From DASTRU01 sp035761045 (GTDB lineage Bacteria > Pseudomonadota > Gammaproteobacteria > Burkholderiales > Burkholderiaceae_E): 18,529 bases of DNA. Below the pieces are notes generated by a model that saw nothing but the letters and a program-made list of their open reading frames with translations, made no database searches and was not told the origin of the DNA. Where the stretch lies: the NCBI GenBank assembly GCA_035761045.1, contig DASTRU010000041.1:1-18529 (forward strand). The letters are read 5' to 3'. How positions within the stretch are numbered: position 1 is the stretch's first letter; each line of letters opens with the position of its first letter. Position numbers and translations under genes: made by a program. Positions 1 to 7,800 of this stretch are shown here, in pieces.

Positions 1-1194
1 GGTTTGCACTACCTATGCTCGCAAACGTCCACCGGGCAGACCTTGAAGATCAAGGTTATCAACGCGCCGAAGAAGGATGTGATCAAAGACTTTCGCTCGG
101 CGATCGATTTTGATCAAAGCGCGTTGTTCAAGAAGGTGTACGAAGAAGAGTTCGGCACGTTCGGTGGCGCGCCGTTTGGGGCGTTGATTGGCGATTATGA
201 AATTGGTCGTCAGCCCGAAGACATGTACTTCCTCGAACAAATGTCGCACGTGGCCGCCGCCGCGCATGCGCCGTTTGTGTCCGCCGCCGCGCCCGAATTA
301 CTTGGCTTGGATTCATTCACCGAGTTGGGCAAGCCGCGCGATCTCGCCAAAGTGTTCGATACCGTCGAATACGCGAAGTGGCGTTCATTCCGCGAAGCGG
401 AGGACTCACGTTACGTGGGCTTGACCCTGCCGCATTTCCTCGGCCGCTTGCCATACAACCCCAAGGACGGCACGACCGTCGAAGGCTTTAACTTCGTCGA
501 GGATGTTGACGGCTCCGACCATCGCAAATACTTGTGGTGCAACACGGCCTATGCGTTTGGCGCGCGGTTGACCCGCGCATTCGAAGACTTTGGTTGGTGC
601 GCGGCGATTCGCGGCGTCGAAGGCGGTGGGTTGGTCGAAGACCTGCCCACGCACACCTTCTTGACCGACGATGGCGAAGTCGCGCTCAAATGCCCGACCG
701 AAGTCGCGATTACCGATCGTCGCGAAAAGGAATTGAGCGATCTCGGTTTCATTCCGCTCGTGCATTGCAAGAACTCTGACTACGCCGCCTTCTTCGGCGC
801 GCAATCAGTGCAAAAGGCGAAGAAGTACGACACCGACGCGGCGAACGCGAACTCGGTGTTGTCGGCGCAATTGCAATACATCTTCGCCGTCTCGCGGATC
901 GCGCATTACCTAAAAGCGATGATGCGCGACAAGATCGGCAGCTTCGCCTCGACCAGCAGCGTCGAAGCGTTCCTTAATCGTTGGATTAGTCAGTACGTAT
1001 TGCTCGACGACAACGCCACGCAAGAAGCGAAGGCGCAGTTCCCGTTGCGCGAAGCGTCGATCCAAGTCAGCGAAGTGCCAGGGCGCCCGGGCGCTTATCG
1101 CGCGGTCGCGTTCTTGCGTCCGCATTTCCAGCTTGATGAATTGTCGGTGTCCTTGCGTTTGGTCGCCGAGCTGCCGCAGTCCGCCAAGTCATAA
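1..1194 (+). CDS. tssC: T6SS contractile sheath large subunit TssC (5' end missing)
   Basis: TssC (VipB/EvpB family) pairs with TssB to form the contractile sheath around the Hcp tube. The frame is open from the first base and its first codon (GGT, then Leu-His-Tyr-Leu) matches the family's GLHYL segment. About 100 N-terminal residues therefore lie upstream, and the TTG at 4 is not a true start. Recognisable family segments are FGALIGDYE, HVAAAAHAPF, SFTELGKPRDLAKVF, WRSFREAEDSRYVGL, IRGVEGGG and, at the C-terminus, DKIGSF and FLRPHFQLDELSVSLRLV. The end is intact (TAA at 1192). hcp follows after 50 nt, and tssB is expected just upstream. Family identity is certain; only the start is lost. 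Confidence 0.97.
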   Translation, partial: GLHYLCSQTSTGQTLKIKVINAPKKDVIKDFRSAIDFDQSALFKKVYEEEFGTFGGAPFGALIGDYEIGRQPEDMYFLEQMSHVAAAAHAPFVSAAAPELLGLDSFTELGKPRDLAKVFDTVEYAKWRSFREAEDSRYVGLTLPHFLGRLPYNPKDGTTVEGFNFVEDVDGSDHRKYLWCNTAYAFGARLTRAFEDFGWCAAIRGVEGGGLVEDLPTHTFLTDDGEVALKCPTEVAITDRREKELSDLGFIPLVHCKNSDYAAFFGAQSVQKAKKYDTDAANANSVLSAQLQYIFAVSRIAHYLKAMMRDKIGSFASTSSVEAFLNRWISQYVLLDDNATQEAKAQFPLREASIQVSEVPGRPGAYRAVAFLRPHFQLDELSVSLRLVAELPQSAKS

Positions 1195-1244
1195 CGTTGT
1201 CGTACCACCCCACCATATCCATCCAATAAGAGGGAGAGAGAAAA

Positions 1245-1748
1245 ATGAAAGACATCTACGTCAAGATCACCGGCCCCGACATCAAAGGCGAATCCGCCGA
1301 CAAGGAACATAAAGACTGGATCGAAGTGTCGTCGTGGACGCACAGCATCCGTCAACCGAAGTCGGCCACGGCATCGACGGCGGGCGGCCATACCGCCGAG
1401 CGTTGCGAGCACAGCGAAATGGTGTTCACCAAGGACATCGACCTCGTTAGCCCCTTGCTGTATCAACACGCTTCGGGCGGCACGACGTTCAAGGAAGTCA
1501 CGATCGACTTCATGCGCGCCGACGGCGAGGGCAAGCGCGTCAAGTACCTCGAAGTCAAGCTGATGAACGCAATCATTGGTAGCGTGAATCCCACGGTGGT
1601 CAGCGAAGGCTTGCCGACCGAATCGTTCTCGCTCAAATACGCGGCCGCAAGCTGGAAGTACACGCAACAGAAGATCGCCGGCGGCCAAGGCGGTTCGACC
1701 TCGGGCGCATGGAGCCTGGTGAAGAACGACAAGACCTACGCTGTTTAA
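1245..1748 (+). CDS. hcp: T6SS inner tube protein Hcp (TssD)
   Basis: Hcp forms hexameric rings that stack into the tube fired by the sheath, and it also carries small effectors. The 167-residue product starts MKDIYVKITGPDIKGES and has the family pattern: WIEVSSWTHSIRQP, an ERCEHSEMVFTKDID segment, and a C-terminal LKYAAASWKYTQQK strand. The length fits Hcp1-type proteins of Burkholderia-like T6SS, with no C-terminal extension that would suggest an effector fusion. A purine-rich stretch (AGGGAGAGAG) lies about 5-14 nt upstream of the ATG. This is the strongest ribosome binding site in the T6SS block, fitting the need for many Hcp copies. The 50-nt gap after tssC shows no clear promoter or terminator. 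Confidence 0.97.
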   Translation: MKDIYVKITGPDIKGESADKEHKDWIEVSSWTHSIRQPKSATASTAGGHTAERCEHSEMVFTKDIDLVSPLLYQHASGGTTFKEVTIDFMRADGEGKRVKYLEVKLMNAIIGSVNPTVVSEGLPTESFSLKYAAASWKYTQQKIAGGQGGSTSGAWSLVKNDKTYAV

Positions 1749-1776
1749 TTCGTTCATCCACCCCGCCGCGTGATTA

Positions 1777-2274
1777 TTGGATGCCGTCGTGAAAGGCTTC
1801 GCTCCCAGTCTGATCGACAAATTGCTCGCGGCGGACACCGCGTCGCCTTCAAGTGGCGCGGTGCGGCGTTTAAGTTTGGAAGAGTTGAAAGAGTCGGTCG
1901 CGCGCGATATCGAGTCATTGCTTAACAGTCGCGCGACGGGCGACGACGCTCGACTCAAGCGGTTTCCTCATGCGCGTGACTCGATCGTGAGTTACGGCCT
2001 CAACGATTTCTCGGGCCTTAGTTTGGCAAGCTCATACGACCGGCTGTTCATTTGCCGGTCCATCGAGCAAACCATCGTGCGCCATGAAAAGCGTTTGACG
2101 GATGTACGAGTCGGACTCGGGCACGACGCCAATCTGACCAATCGCTTGCACTTTACGATCCACGCGCTTTTGCAAGTGCATCCCTTAAGCGAGCCCGTCA
2201 ATTTCGACGCGATGCTGACACCGACGACGCAGCAATATTCGGTCAGCCGCGCACGCCGAGCCGCGAGCGCGTGA
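1777..2274 (+). CDS. tssE: T6SS baseplate protein TssE (gp25-like)
   Basis: TssE is the T4 gp25-like baseplate wedge component that helps start sheath assembly. The product has the family features: an N-terminal PSLIDKLL helix, RRLSLEELKESVARDIESLLNSR, and the central SIVSYGLNDFSGL segment. The start is uncertain. The frame is closed by TGA at 1771-1773, so only TTG at 1777 (165 aa) or GTG at 1789 (161 aa) are possible upstream of the conserved part, and neither has a good ribosome binding site. The nearby ATG at 1781 is in another frame and stops after two more codons. The stop (TGA 2272-2274) overlaps the tssF ATG by one base. Confidence 0.93.
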   Translation: MDAVVKGFAPSLIDKLLAADTASPSSGAVRRLSLEELKESVARDIESLLNSRATGDDARLKRFPHARDSIVSYGLNDFSGLSLASSYDRLFICRSIEQTIVRHEKRLTDVRVGLGHDANLTNRLHFTIHALLQVHPLSEPVNFDAMLTPTTQQYSVSRARRAASA

Positions 2275-4115
2275 TGGATGATTTATTGCCGTATTACGAA
2301 CGCGAACTGTCGTTCCTGCGATCGTATTCGCGCGAGTTCGCGCAACAGTATCCAAAGGCGGCCGGGCGGTTGTTGATGTCGGGCGAGGTATGCGAGGACC
2401 CGCACGTCGAACGCATGATCGAGGCCGTCGCGTTGATGAACGCGCGTATCTCCAAAAAGCTCGAGGACGATTACCCCGAGTTCACCGAAGCGTTGCTCGA
2501 GGTTATGTTTCCGCAGTATTTGCGGACGTTTCCATCGTGTTCGATCGCGCGATTCGATGGCGGGCCGGCATTGGCGCAAATGACATCGGCCACGGTGATT
2601 CCGCGAGGCACGACGCTGTTGTCACGCCCAGTGCGCGGCGTGCCATGCACGTTTCGCACCGCGTACGACATAACGCTCGCGCCTGTGCGAGTCGCTTCCG
2701 CGCGATTCGACAGCATTGTGTCCGCGCCGGAAGGCGTGCGGCTCGCGTCGAAGAGCCAAGCGCATTTGGCCATCGAGTTTTCGTTGCTCGGCGACGCCGC
2801 GCAATGGTCCACCTTGAAGCTCGATCGGTTGCGCGTTTTTCTCGATGGCGAACCGTCGTTTGCCGCAACGTTGCGCGATGCGCTGCTCAAGCGATGCATC
2901 GCCTGTCATGTCGAGCCCGCCGGCTCCAAACGATGGGTGGCGCTTAATCACGTGCCGCTTCAATCGGTGGGCTTTGACGATGAACACGCGTTGATCGACA
3001 TCCCGCCGCAGTCGCATCCAGCCTATCGCTTACTGACCGAATACTTCGCGTTCCCGGAAAAGTTTAATTTCGTCGATATCCCGCTTGACGCGATCGTCGC
3101 GACGCTGCCGGGCGGTACGCGCGGTTTCACCTTGCATTTCGTATTGACCGACATTCGCTCGGACTCGGCCGCCGCGCGCGTGCTCGACGCATTCGGTCCA
3201 CAACACATACGGCTTGGTTGCACGCCCGTCGTCAATTTGTTCGCGCAACGAGGCGATCCGATCCGTGTGACGCACGAAGCCGCGCATTACCCCGTGGTGG
3301 CCGATGCGCGCCGCGCGCATGCGTTCGAGGTGTACTCGATTGATCGCGTCAAGCTCGTCAAACACACGCCGCAAGGCGAATCGATCGTTGAGTTTCGCCC
3401 GTTTTATTCGTTGCGGCATGGCGAATCCGTCAAGGCGCAAGGGCATTATTGGTTCGCGCATCGCGATGAACTCGTCGCGCGGCGTAGCCCAGGATACGAG
3501 CTTGAAATCTCGATTGTCGATATCGATTTCGACCCCGCATTACCCGCGACCGAAACATTAAGCCTTGAGTTGACGTGCTGTAACCGCGACTTGCCGAGTT
3601 CGCTCGCCTACGGCGCGCCCGGTGGCGATTTGTTTATCGAAGGCGCGATGGCGCGCGAGGTGAACTTGCTACGCAAACCCACCGCGCCCTTGCGCTTCGA
3701 GCGCGGGCAGGGCGCGCGGTGGCGCTTGGTGTCGCAGTTGGCGCTGAATCGTTTGTCGATCACGCAAACGGGATTAAGCGCGTTTAAGGAAATCCTCAAA
3801 CTGCACGACTTGCCGCGCTCGCCCGCGAGCATGAGGTTGATCGAAGCCATCGTCGGCATCGAGCACAAGCCCACGACCGCGTGGCTTGCTGGGAATCCGT
3901 TCGCCACCATTGTGCGCGGCATCGAAGTGCGCTTGTCGGTGGAAGAAGAAGGGTTGGTGGGTATCGGCGTGCATTTGTTTGGCGAGGTGCTGAGCCGCTT
4001 TCTCGGCTTGTATGTGCAAGCCAATAGCTTTACCCAGCTTGTAATCGTTTCTAGTCGCACAAGCGACGAGATTTTGCGATGCAGCCCTCGCAGCGGCGAC
4101 ACTCCGCTCGCCTGA
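2274..4115 (+). CDS. tssF: T6SS baseplate protein TssF
   Basis: TssF (VasA/ImpG family) forms the baseplate wedge with TssE, TssG and TssK. The N-terminus is diagnostic: DDLLPYYERELSFLRSYSREFAQQYPKAAGRL, with EDPHVERMIEAVALMNARI and LEVMFPQYLRTFPS following. The C-terminal part carries GIEVRLSVEEEGLVGIGVHLFGEVLSRFLGLY, also typical. At 613 aa it is full length for the family. I chose the ATG at 2274, which sits in a TGATG junction with the tssE stop; a GTG at 2271 is an in-frame alternative. The last 37 nt overlap tssG, so tssE-F-G are probably translationally coupled. No anomalies seen. Confidence 0.96.
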   Translation: MDDLLPYYERELSFLRSYSREFAQQYPKAAGRLLMSGEVCEDPHVERMIEAVALMNARISKKLEDDYPEFTEALLEVMFPQYLRTFPSCSIARFDGGPALAQMTSATVIPRGTTLLSRPVRGVPCTFRTAYDITLAPVRVASARFDSIVSAPEGVRLASKSQAHLAIEFSLLGDAAQWSTLKLDRLRVFLDGEPSFAATLRDALLKRCIACHVEPAGSKRWVALNHVPLQSVGFDDEHALIDIPPQSHPAYRLLTEYFAFPEKFNFVDIPLDAIVATLPGGTRGFTLHFVLTDIRSDSAAARVLDAFGPQHIRLGCTPVVNLFAQRGDPIRVTHEAAHYPVVADARRAHAFEVYSIDRVKLVKHTPQGESIVEFRPFYSLRHGESVKAQGHYWFAHRDELVARRSPGYELEISIVDIDFDPALPATETLSLELTCCNRDLPSSLAYGAPGGDLFIEGAMAREVNLLRKPTAPLRFERGQGARWRLVSQLALNRLSITQTGLSAFKEILKLHDLPRSPASMRLIEAIVGIEHKPTTAWLAGNPFATIVRGIEVRLSVEEEGLVGIGVHLFGEVLSRFLGLYVQANSFTQLVIVSSRTSDEILRCSPRSGDTPLA

Positions 4116-5140
4116 TCGACCGGCTATTCGCCGCGCCCGAGCGCTTTCGCTTTTTTCAAGCGGTGCGCTTACTCGAGGCGTGGTGGACGAAACGCGGGCT
4201 GCGCCGTGAAGCCGTATTGAACGAGCGCATTCGGTTTCGTAATAGCGTGTCCTTGTCGTTTCCGCCGAGCGAGATTGAAAGCTTGCGCGAAACCTCGGCA
4301 AGCGAAACTGAAGCCACCTCGCGCGTTGAGCTCACGCCCAGTTTCATGGGATTGCTGGGCGTACGCGGGACCCTGCCCTTGCATTACACCGAGCGTATCG
4401 CGCACCACGAGGTGTTCGACCGCGATCGATCGGCGCGCGCGTTTTTCGATGTGTTGTCCAATCGATCGATCGCGTTGTTCTACGCCGCCTGGCGCAAGTA
4501 CCGCTTGCCGCTGCACGATGACTTCGCGCAATCGCGCGGCTTTCATAAGCTCGTGCTGGCGTTGGGTGGTTTCGATGCGAACGGCGTGGCATCGCGTAAA
4601 TCCGAAGGCCCCACGAACGATACGCTCGCGTTTTATGCGGCGTTGATTCGTCATCGTCCGGTATCGTCCAGCGTCATTCAGCGCGTATTGGCCGATTACT
4701 TTCGCGTCGCCGTACGCGTGGAATCGTTCGTAGGTCAATGGTGCGTCGTGCCGGTTGAGCAGCGTTCGCGGCTCGGTGGCGGGAACGCGGCGCTTGGTCG
4801 CACGGCCTTGGTGGGCGAACGCGTTTGGCAGCGCGACTTGCGGTTGCGCTTATGGATCGGTCCGCTCTCGGCCGAACGGTTCACTAGTTTTCTTCCAAAC
4901 GGCGATGCGGCGCGCAGCTTGGTGCGCATGCTCGCGTTACTAACGGGTGCCTCGTTGGAATACGAAGTGCGCCCGATGCTTGAGCCCCAAGCGGTGCGCG
5001 GTGTGTCGTTGACCGGCGTCGAATCAACGCATGCCAATCGCCTTGGCTGGAATGCATTTCTCATTACACAACCCGCCGTCGCGCCGCGCGCCGATGCCCG
5101 TTGGCATTGGCACGGCGAGGTTGAATCGTTCTCATCATGA
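4079..5140 (+). CDS. tssG: T6SS baseplate protein TssG
   Basis: TssG (VasB/ImpH family) binds two TssF copies in the baseplate wedge. The 353-aa product is near the family's usual length. It shows the family N-terminus LIDRLFAAPERFRFFQAVRLLEAWW and the RIRFRNSVSLSFPPSEI segment. Next come TPSFMGLLGVRGTLPLHYTE and FFDVLSNRSIALFYAAWRKYRLP, both strongly conserved in TssG. The ATG lies inside the end of tssF (37-nt overlap), and the TGA stop shares ATGA with the clpV start at 5137. No insertion or frame break is visible. Confidence 0.95.
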   Translation: MQPSQRRHSARLIDRLFAAPERFRFFQAVRLLEAWWTKRGLRREAVLNERIRFRNSVSLSFPPSEIESLRETSASETEATSRVELTPSFMGLLGVRGTLPLHYTERIAHHEVFDRDRSARAFFDVLSNRSIALFYAAWRKYRLPLHDDFAQSRGFHKLVLALGGFDANGVASRKSEGPTNDTLAFYAALIRHRPVSSSVIQRVLADYFRVAVRVESFVGQWCVVPVEQRSRLGGGNAALGRTALVGERVWQRDLRLRLWIGPLSAERFTSFLPNGDAARSLVRMLALLTGASLEYEVRPMLEPQAVRGVSLTGVESTHANRLGWNAFLITQPAVAPRADARWHWHGEVESFSS

Positions 5141-7788
5141 CCACACAACTCAAAACCCTGATCGGCAAACTAAACACCACTTCGCGCCAAGCCGCGGAAC
5201 GCGCGGCGAGCTTATGTCGCTCGCTTGGTCATTACGAAGTTGATCTCGAGCATTTATTCGTGGCGCTGCTCGAACAACCGAATAGCGACGTGGCGGTGAT
5301 CGCCAAGCATTCGGGTATCGATGCATCGTCGTTGCAGCAAGAATTGGAGGCCGAACTGCGCCGTTTCAAAAACGGCAATACGCGTACCCCCGTGTTCTCG
5401 CGCCATTTGCCTAAGTTGTTCGAGCATGCGTGGTTGATTGCATCGCTTGACGCACACGCCCAGCACATTCGCAGCGGACATTTGCTACTCGGCTTGCTGA
5501 CCGAGCCGGATCTTTCGCAAATCGTCTTGCGCGCGTCACCGCGTTGGGGCGAGTTCAAGCTTGAAGAACTCAAGCATGGCTTCGATGCGATCACCACGGG
5601 CTCGCATGAAGCCGTTCAAGCGCAAGCCGTTGTCAATGGGCGCGACGCTTTAGATGCGCCCAGTTCCGCGACCGATGCCGCCGCCCGACCCACGACGCCC
5701 GCGCTCGATCAATACACGACCAACCTCACGCAACGCGCGCGCGAGGGCGCGATCGACCCGGTGATCGGTCGCGATCGCGAGATCCGCCAGCTCATCGACA
5801 TCTTGATGCGCCGTCGGCAAAACAATCCAATCTTGACCGGCGAAGCAGGCGTCGGAAAGACGGCGGTGGTCGAAGGTTTGGCGCTGCGCATCGCGCAAGG
5901 CGATGTGCCGCCGCCGCTCAAACCCGTGGCCTTGCACGTGCTCGACTTAGGACTTTTGCAAGCTGGCGCGAGCGTGAAGGGTGAGTTTGAAAATCGATTG
6001 AAAGGCGTGATCGATGAAGTCAAACGCAGCCCGCATCCGATCGTGCTGTTCATCGACGAAGCGCACACGATGATTGGCGCCGGCGGACAAGCTGGACAAA
6101 ACGATGCCGCGAATTTGCTAAAGCCCGCGCTTGCGCGTGGCGAATTGCGCACCGTAGCCGCCACGACGTGGAGCGAATACAAAAAGTATTTCGAGAAGGA
6201 CGCGGCGCTCGCGCGGCGGTTTCAAGTCGTCAAGGTCGACGAGCCCGACGAAACCTTGGCCGCGGCGATGTTGCGCGGCATGACGCCGTTGATGGAAAAG
6301 CATTTCGGCGTGCGCATTCTCGACGAGGCGGTGACGGAAGCCGCGCGCTTATCCCATCGCTACATCAGCGGCCGCCAATTGCCCGATAAGGCGGTGAGCG
6401 TGCTCGACACCGCGTGCGCGAAAGTCGCGCTTGCGCAAAGCGCGACGCCAGCGTTGATCGAGGATCGCGAACGCCGCCTCGATCGTTTGAAGACCGAGCG
6501 CGTCGCGCTCGAACGCGAAGCCGCTGCAGGCGCGAAGCATGCGACGCGCATTCACGATATCGAACAAGAAGAAGCGGCGCTCGCGCAAGAACTCCAACAA
6601 GCGCGCGAGCGTTTTGAGAAGGAAAGCGAACTGGTCGCGCGCATTCAAGGCTTGCGCGCGGAGCTTGAGGCGTCGGTAGGCGCGATGAAGCACGACGCAC
6701 GGCATCGCGATATTGAAGCCTTGCGCGAAGAACTCGTCGCCTTGCAAGGCGAAACACCGATGCTGCCGATGCAAGTCGATGCGCACGTGGTCGCGGAAAT
6801 CGTGTCCGCATGGACCGGCATTCCGCTTGGGAAGATGGTTAAGGACGAGATCAACACCGTGTTGTCGTTACGCGCCTTGTTGGAAGAACGCGTGATTGGC
6901 CAAACGCAAGCGATCGAAGCCGTCGCGCAACGCGTGCGTACCTCGCGCGCGAATCTTGACGATCCAAATAAGCCAAAGGGCGTGTTCTTGTTCGTCGGTC
7001 CATCGGGCGTGGGCAAGACCGAAACCGCGCTGGCCTTGGCCGATATTTTGTACGGCGGCGAGCGCAAGCTCGTCACCATCAACATGAGCGAGTACCAAGA
7101 AGCGCATAGCGTGAGTGGCCTTAAGGGTTCGCCCCCGGGCTACGTGGGCTATGGCGAAGGTGGCGTGCTGACCGAAGCCGTGCGGCGCAATCCCTACAGC
7201 GTGGTGCTGCTCGACGAAGTGGAAAAAGCGCATCCCGACGTGCTTGAACTCTTCTTCCAAGTATTTGATAAAGGCGTGATGGACGACGCCGAAGGTCGCG
7301 AGGTGGACTTTCGCAATACCTTAATCATCCTCACGAGCAACGTGGGCTCGAGCACCATCATGCAAGCGTGCTTGAACAAGTCGAACGAAGAATTACCCGA
7401 CGCGAACGCGTTGCTCGAACAACTTAGGCCCGCGTTATACAAAGCCTTCAAACCCGCATTTCTCGGGCGCTTAAGCGTGGTGCCGTATTACCCAATTAGC
7501 GATGACACACTCGAACGCATCATTCGCTTGAAGCTCGACCGTATTGGGCAGCGCATCGCGCACAACCATAAGGCGCAGTTTGCTTACGACAATGCCTTGG
7601 TGGACGCGGTGTTCGCCCGATGCACGGAAGTGGATTCCGGCGCGCGCAATGTCGATCACATCCTAAGCGGCACCTTGTTGCCGCAAATCGCCGAAACCGT
7701 GCTTGCGCGCATGGCCGAAGGCAAGGCGATTACGAAGATCAAGGCGGGCGCCGACAAGGCGGGCAATTTCAAAACAAAAATTAGTTAA
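5137..7788 (+). CDS. tssH: T6SS sheath-recycling AAA+ ATPase ClpV (TssH)
   Basis: ClpV binds the contracted TssB/TssC sheath and disassembles it with ATP so that subunits can be reused. The 883-aa product has the full ClpB-like layout. An N-domain (about 1-155) is followed by a first AAA+ domain with Walker A GEAGVGKT (235-242) and Walker B IDEAH (D307, E308). A charged coiled-coil middle domain lies at about 440-530. The second AAA+ domain has Walker A GPSGVGKT (621-628) and Walker B LLDE (D693, E694). It is ClpV rather than ClpB because it sits inside the T6SS operon, between tssG (ATGA overlap) and vgrG (12 nt downstream). All key ATPase residues are present. Confidence 0.97.
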   Translation: MTTQLKTLIGKLNTTSRQAAERAASLCRSLGHYEVDLEHLFVALLEQPNSDVAVIAKHSGIDASSLQQELEAELRRFKNGNTRTPVFSRHLPKLFEHAWLIASLDAHAQHIRSGHLLLGLLTEPDLSQIVLRASPRWGEFKLEELKHGFDAITTGSHEAVQAQAVVNGRDALDAPSSATDAAARPTTPALDQYTTNLTQRAREGAIDPVIGRDREIRQLIDILMRRRQNNPILTGEAGVGKTAVVEGLALRIAQGDVPPPLKPVALHVLDLGLLQAGASVKGEFENRLKGVIDEVKRSPHPIVLFIDEAHTMIGAGGQAGQNDAANLLKPALARGELRTVAATTWSEYKKYFEKDAALARRFQVVKVDEPDETLAAAMLRGMTPLMEKHFGVRILDEAVTEAARLSHRYISGRQLPDKAVSVLDTACAKVALAQSATPALIEDRERRLDRLKTERVALEREAAAGAKHATRIHDIEQEEAALAQELQQARERFEKESELVARIQGLRAELEASVGAMKHDARHRDIEALREELVALQGETPMLPMQVDAHVVAEIVSAWTGIPLGKMVKDEINTVLSLRALLEERVIGQTQAIEAVAQRVRTSRANLDDPNKPKGVFLFVGPSGVGKTETALALADILYGGERKLVTINMSEYQEAHSVSGLKGSPPGYVGYGEGGVLTEAVRRNPYSVVLLDEVEKAHPDVLELFFQVFDKGVMDDAEGREVDFRNTLIILTSNVGSSTIMQACLNKSNEELPDANALLEQLRPALYKAFKPAFLGRLSVVPYYPISDDTLERIIRLKLDRIGQRIAHNHKAQFAYDNALVDAVFARCTEVDSGARNVDHILSGTLLPQIAETVLARMAEGKAITKIKAGADKAGNFKTKIS

Positions 7789-7800
7789 TAGGCCAGGGCG

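Noticed and set aside
1095..1958. A 287-codon minus-strand frame antisense to tssC, hcp and tssE.
   Set aside because: It is a long shadow frame caused by GC-rich codon bias; the + strand frames are conserved genes.
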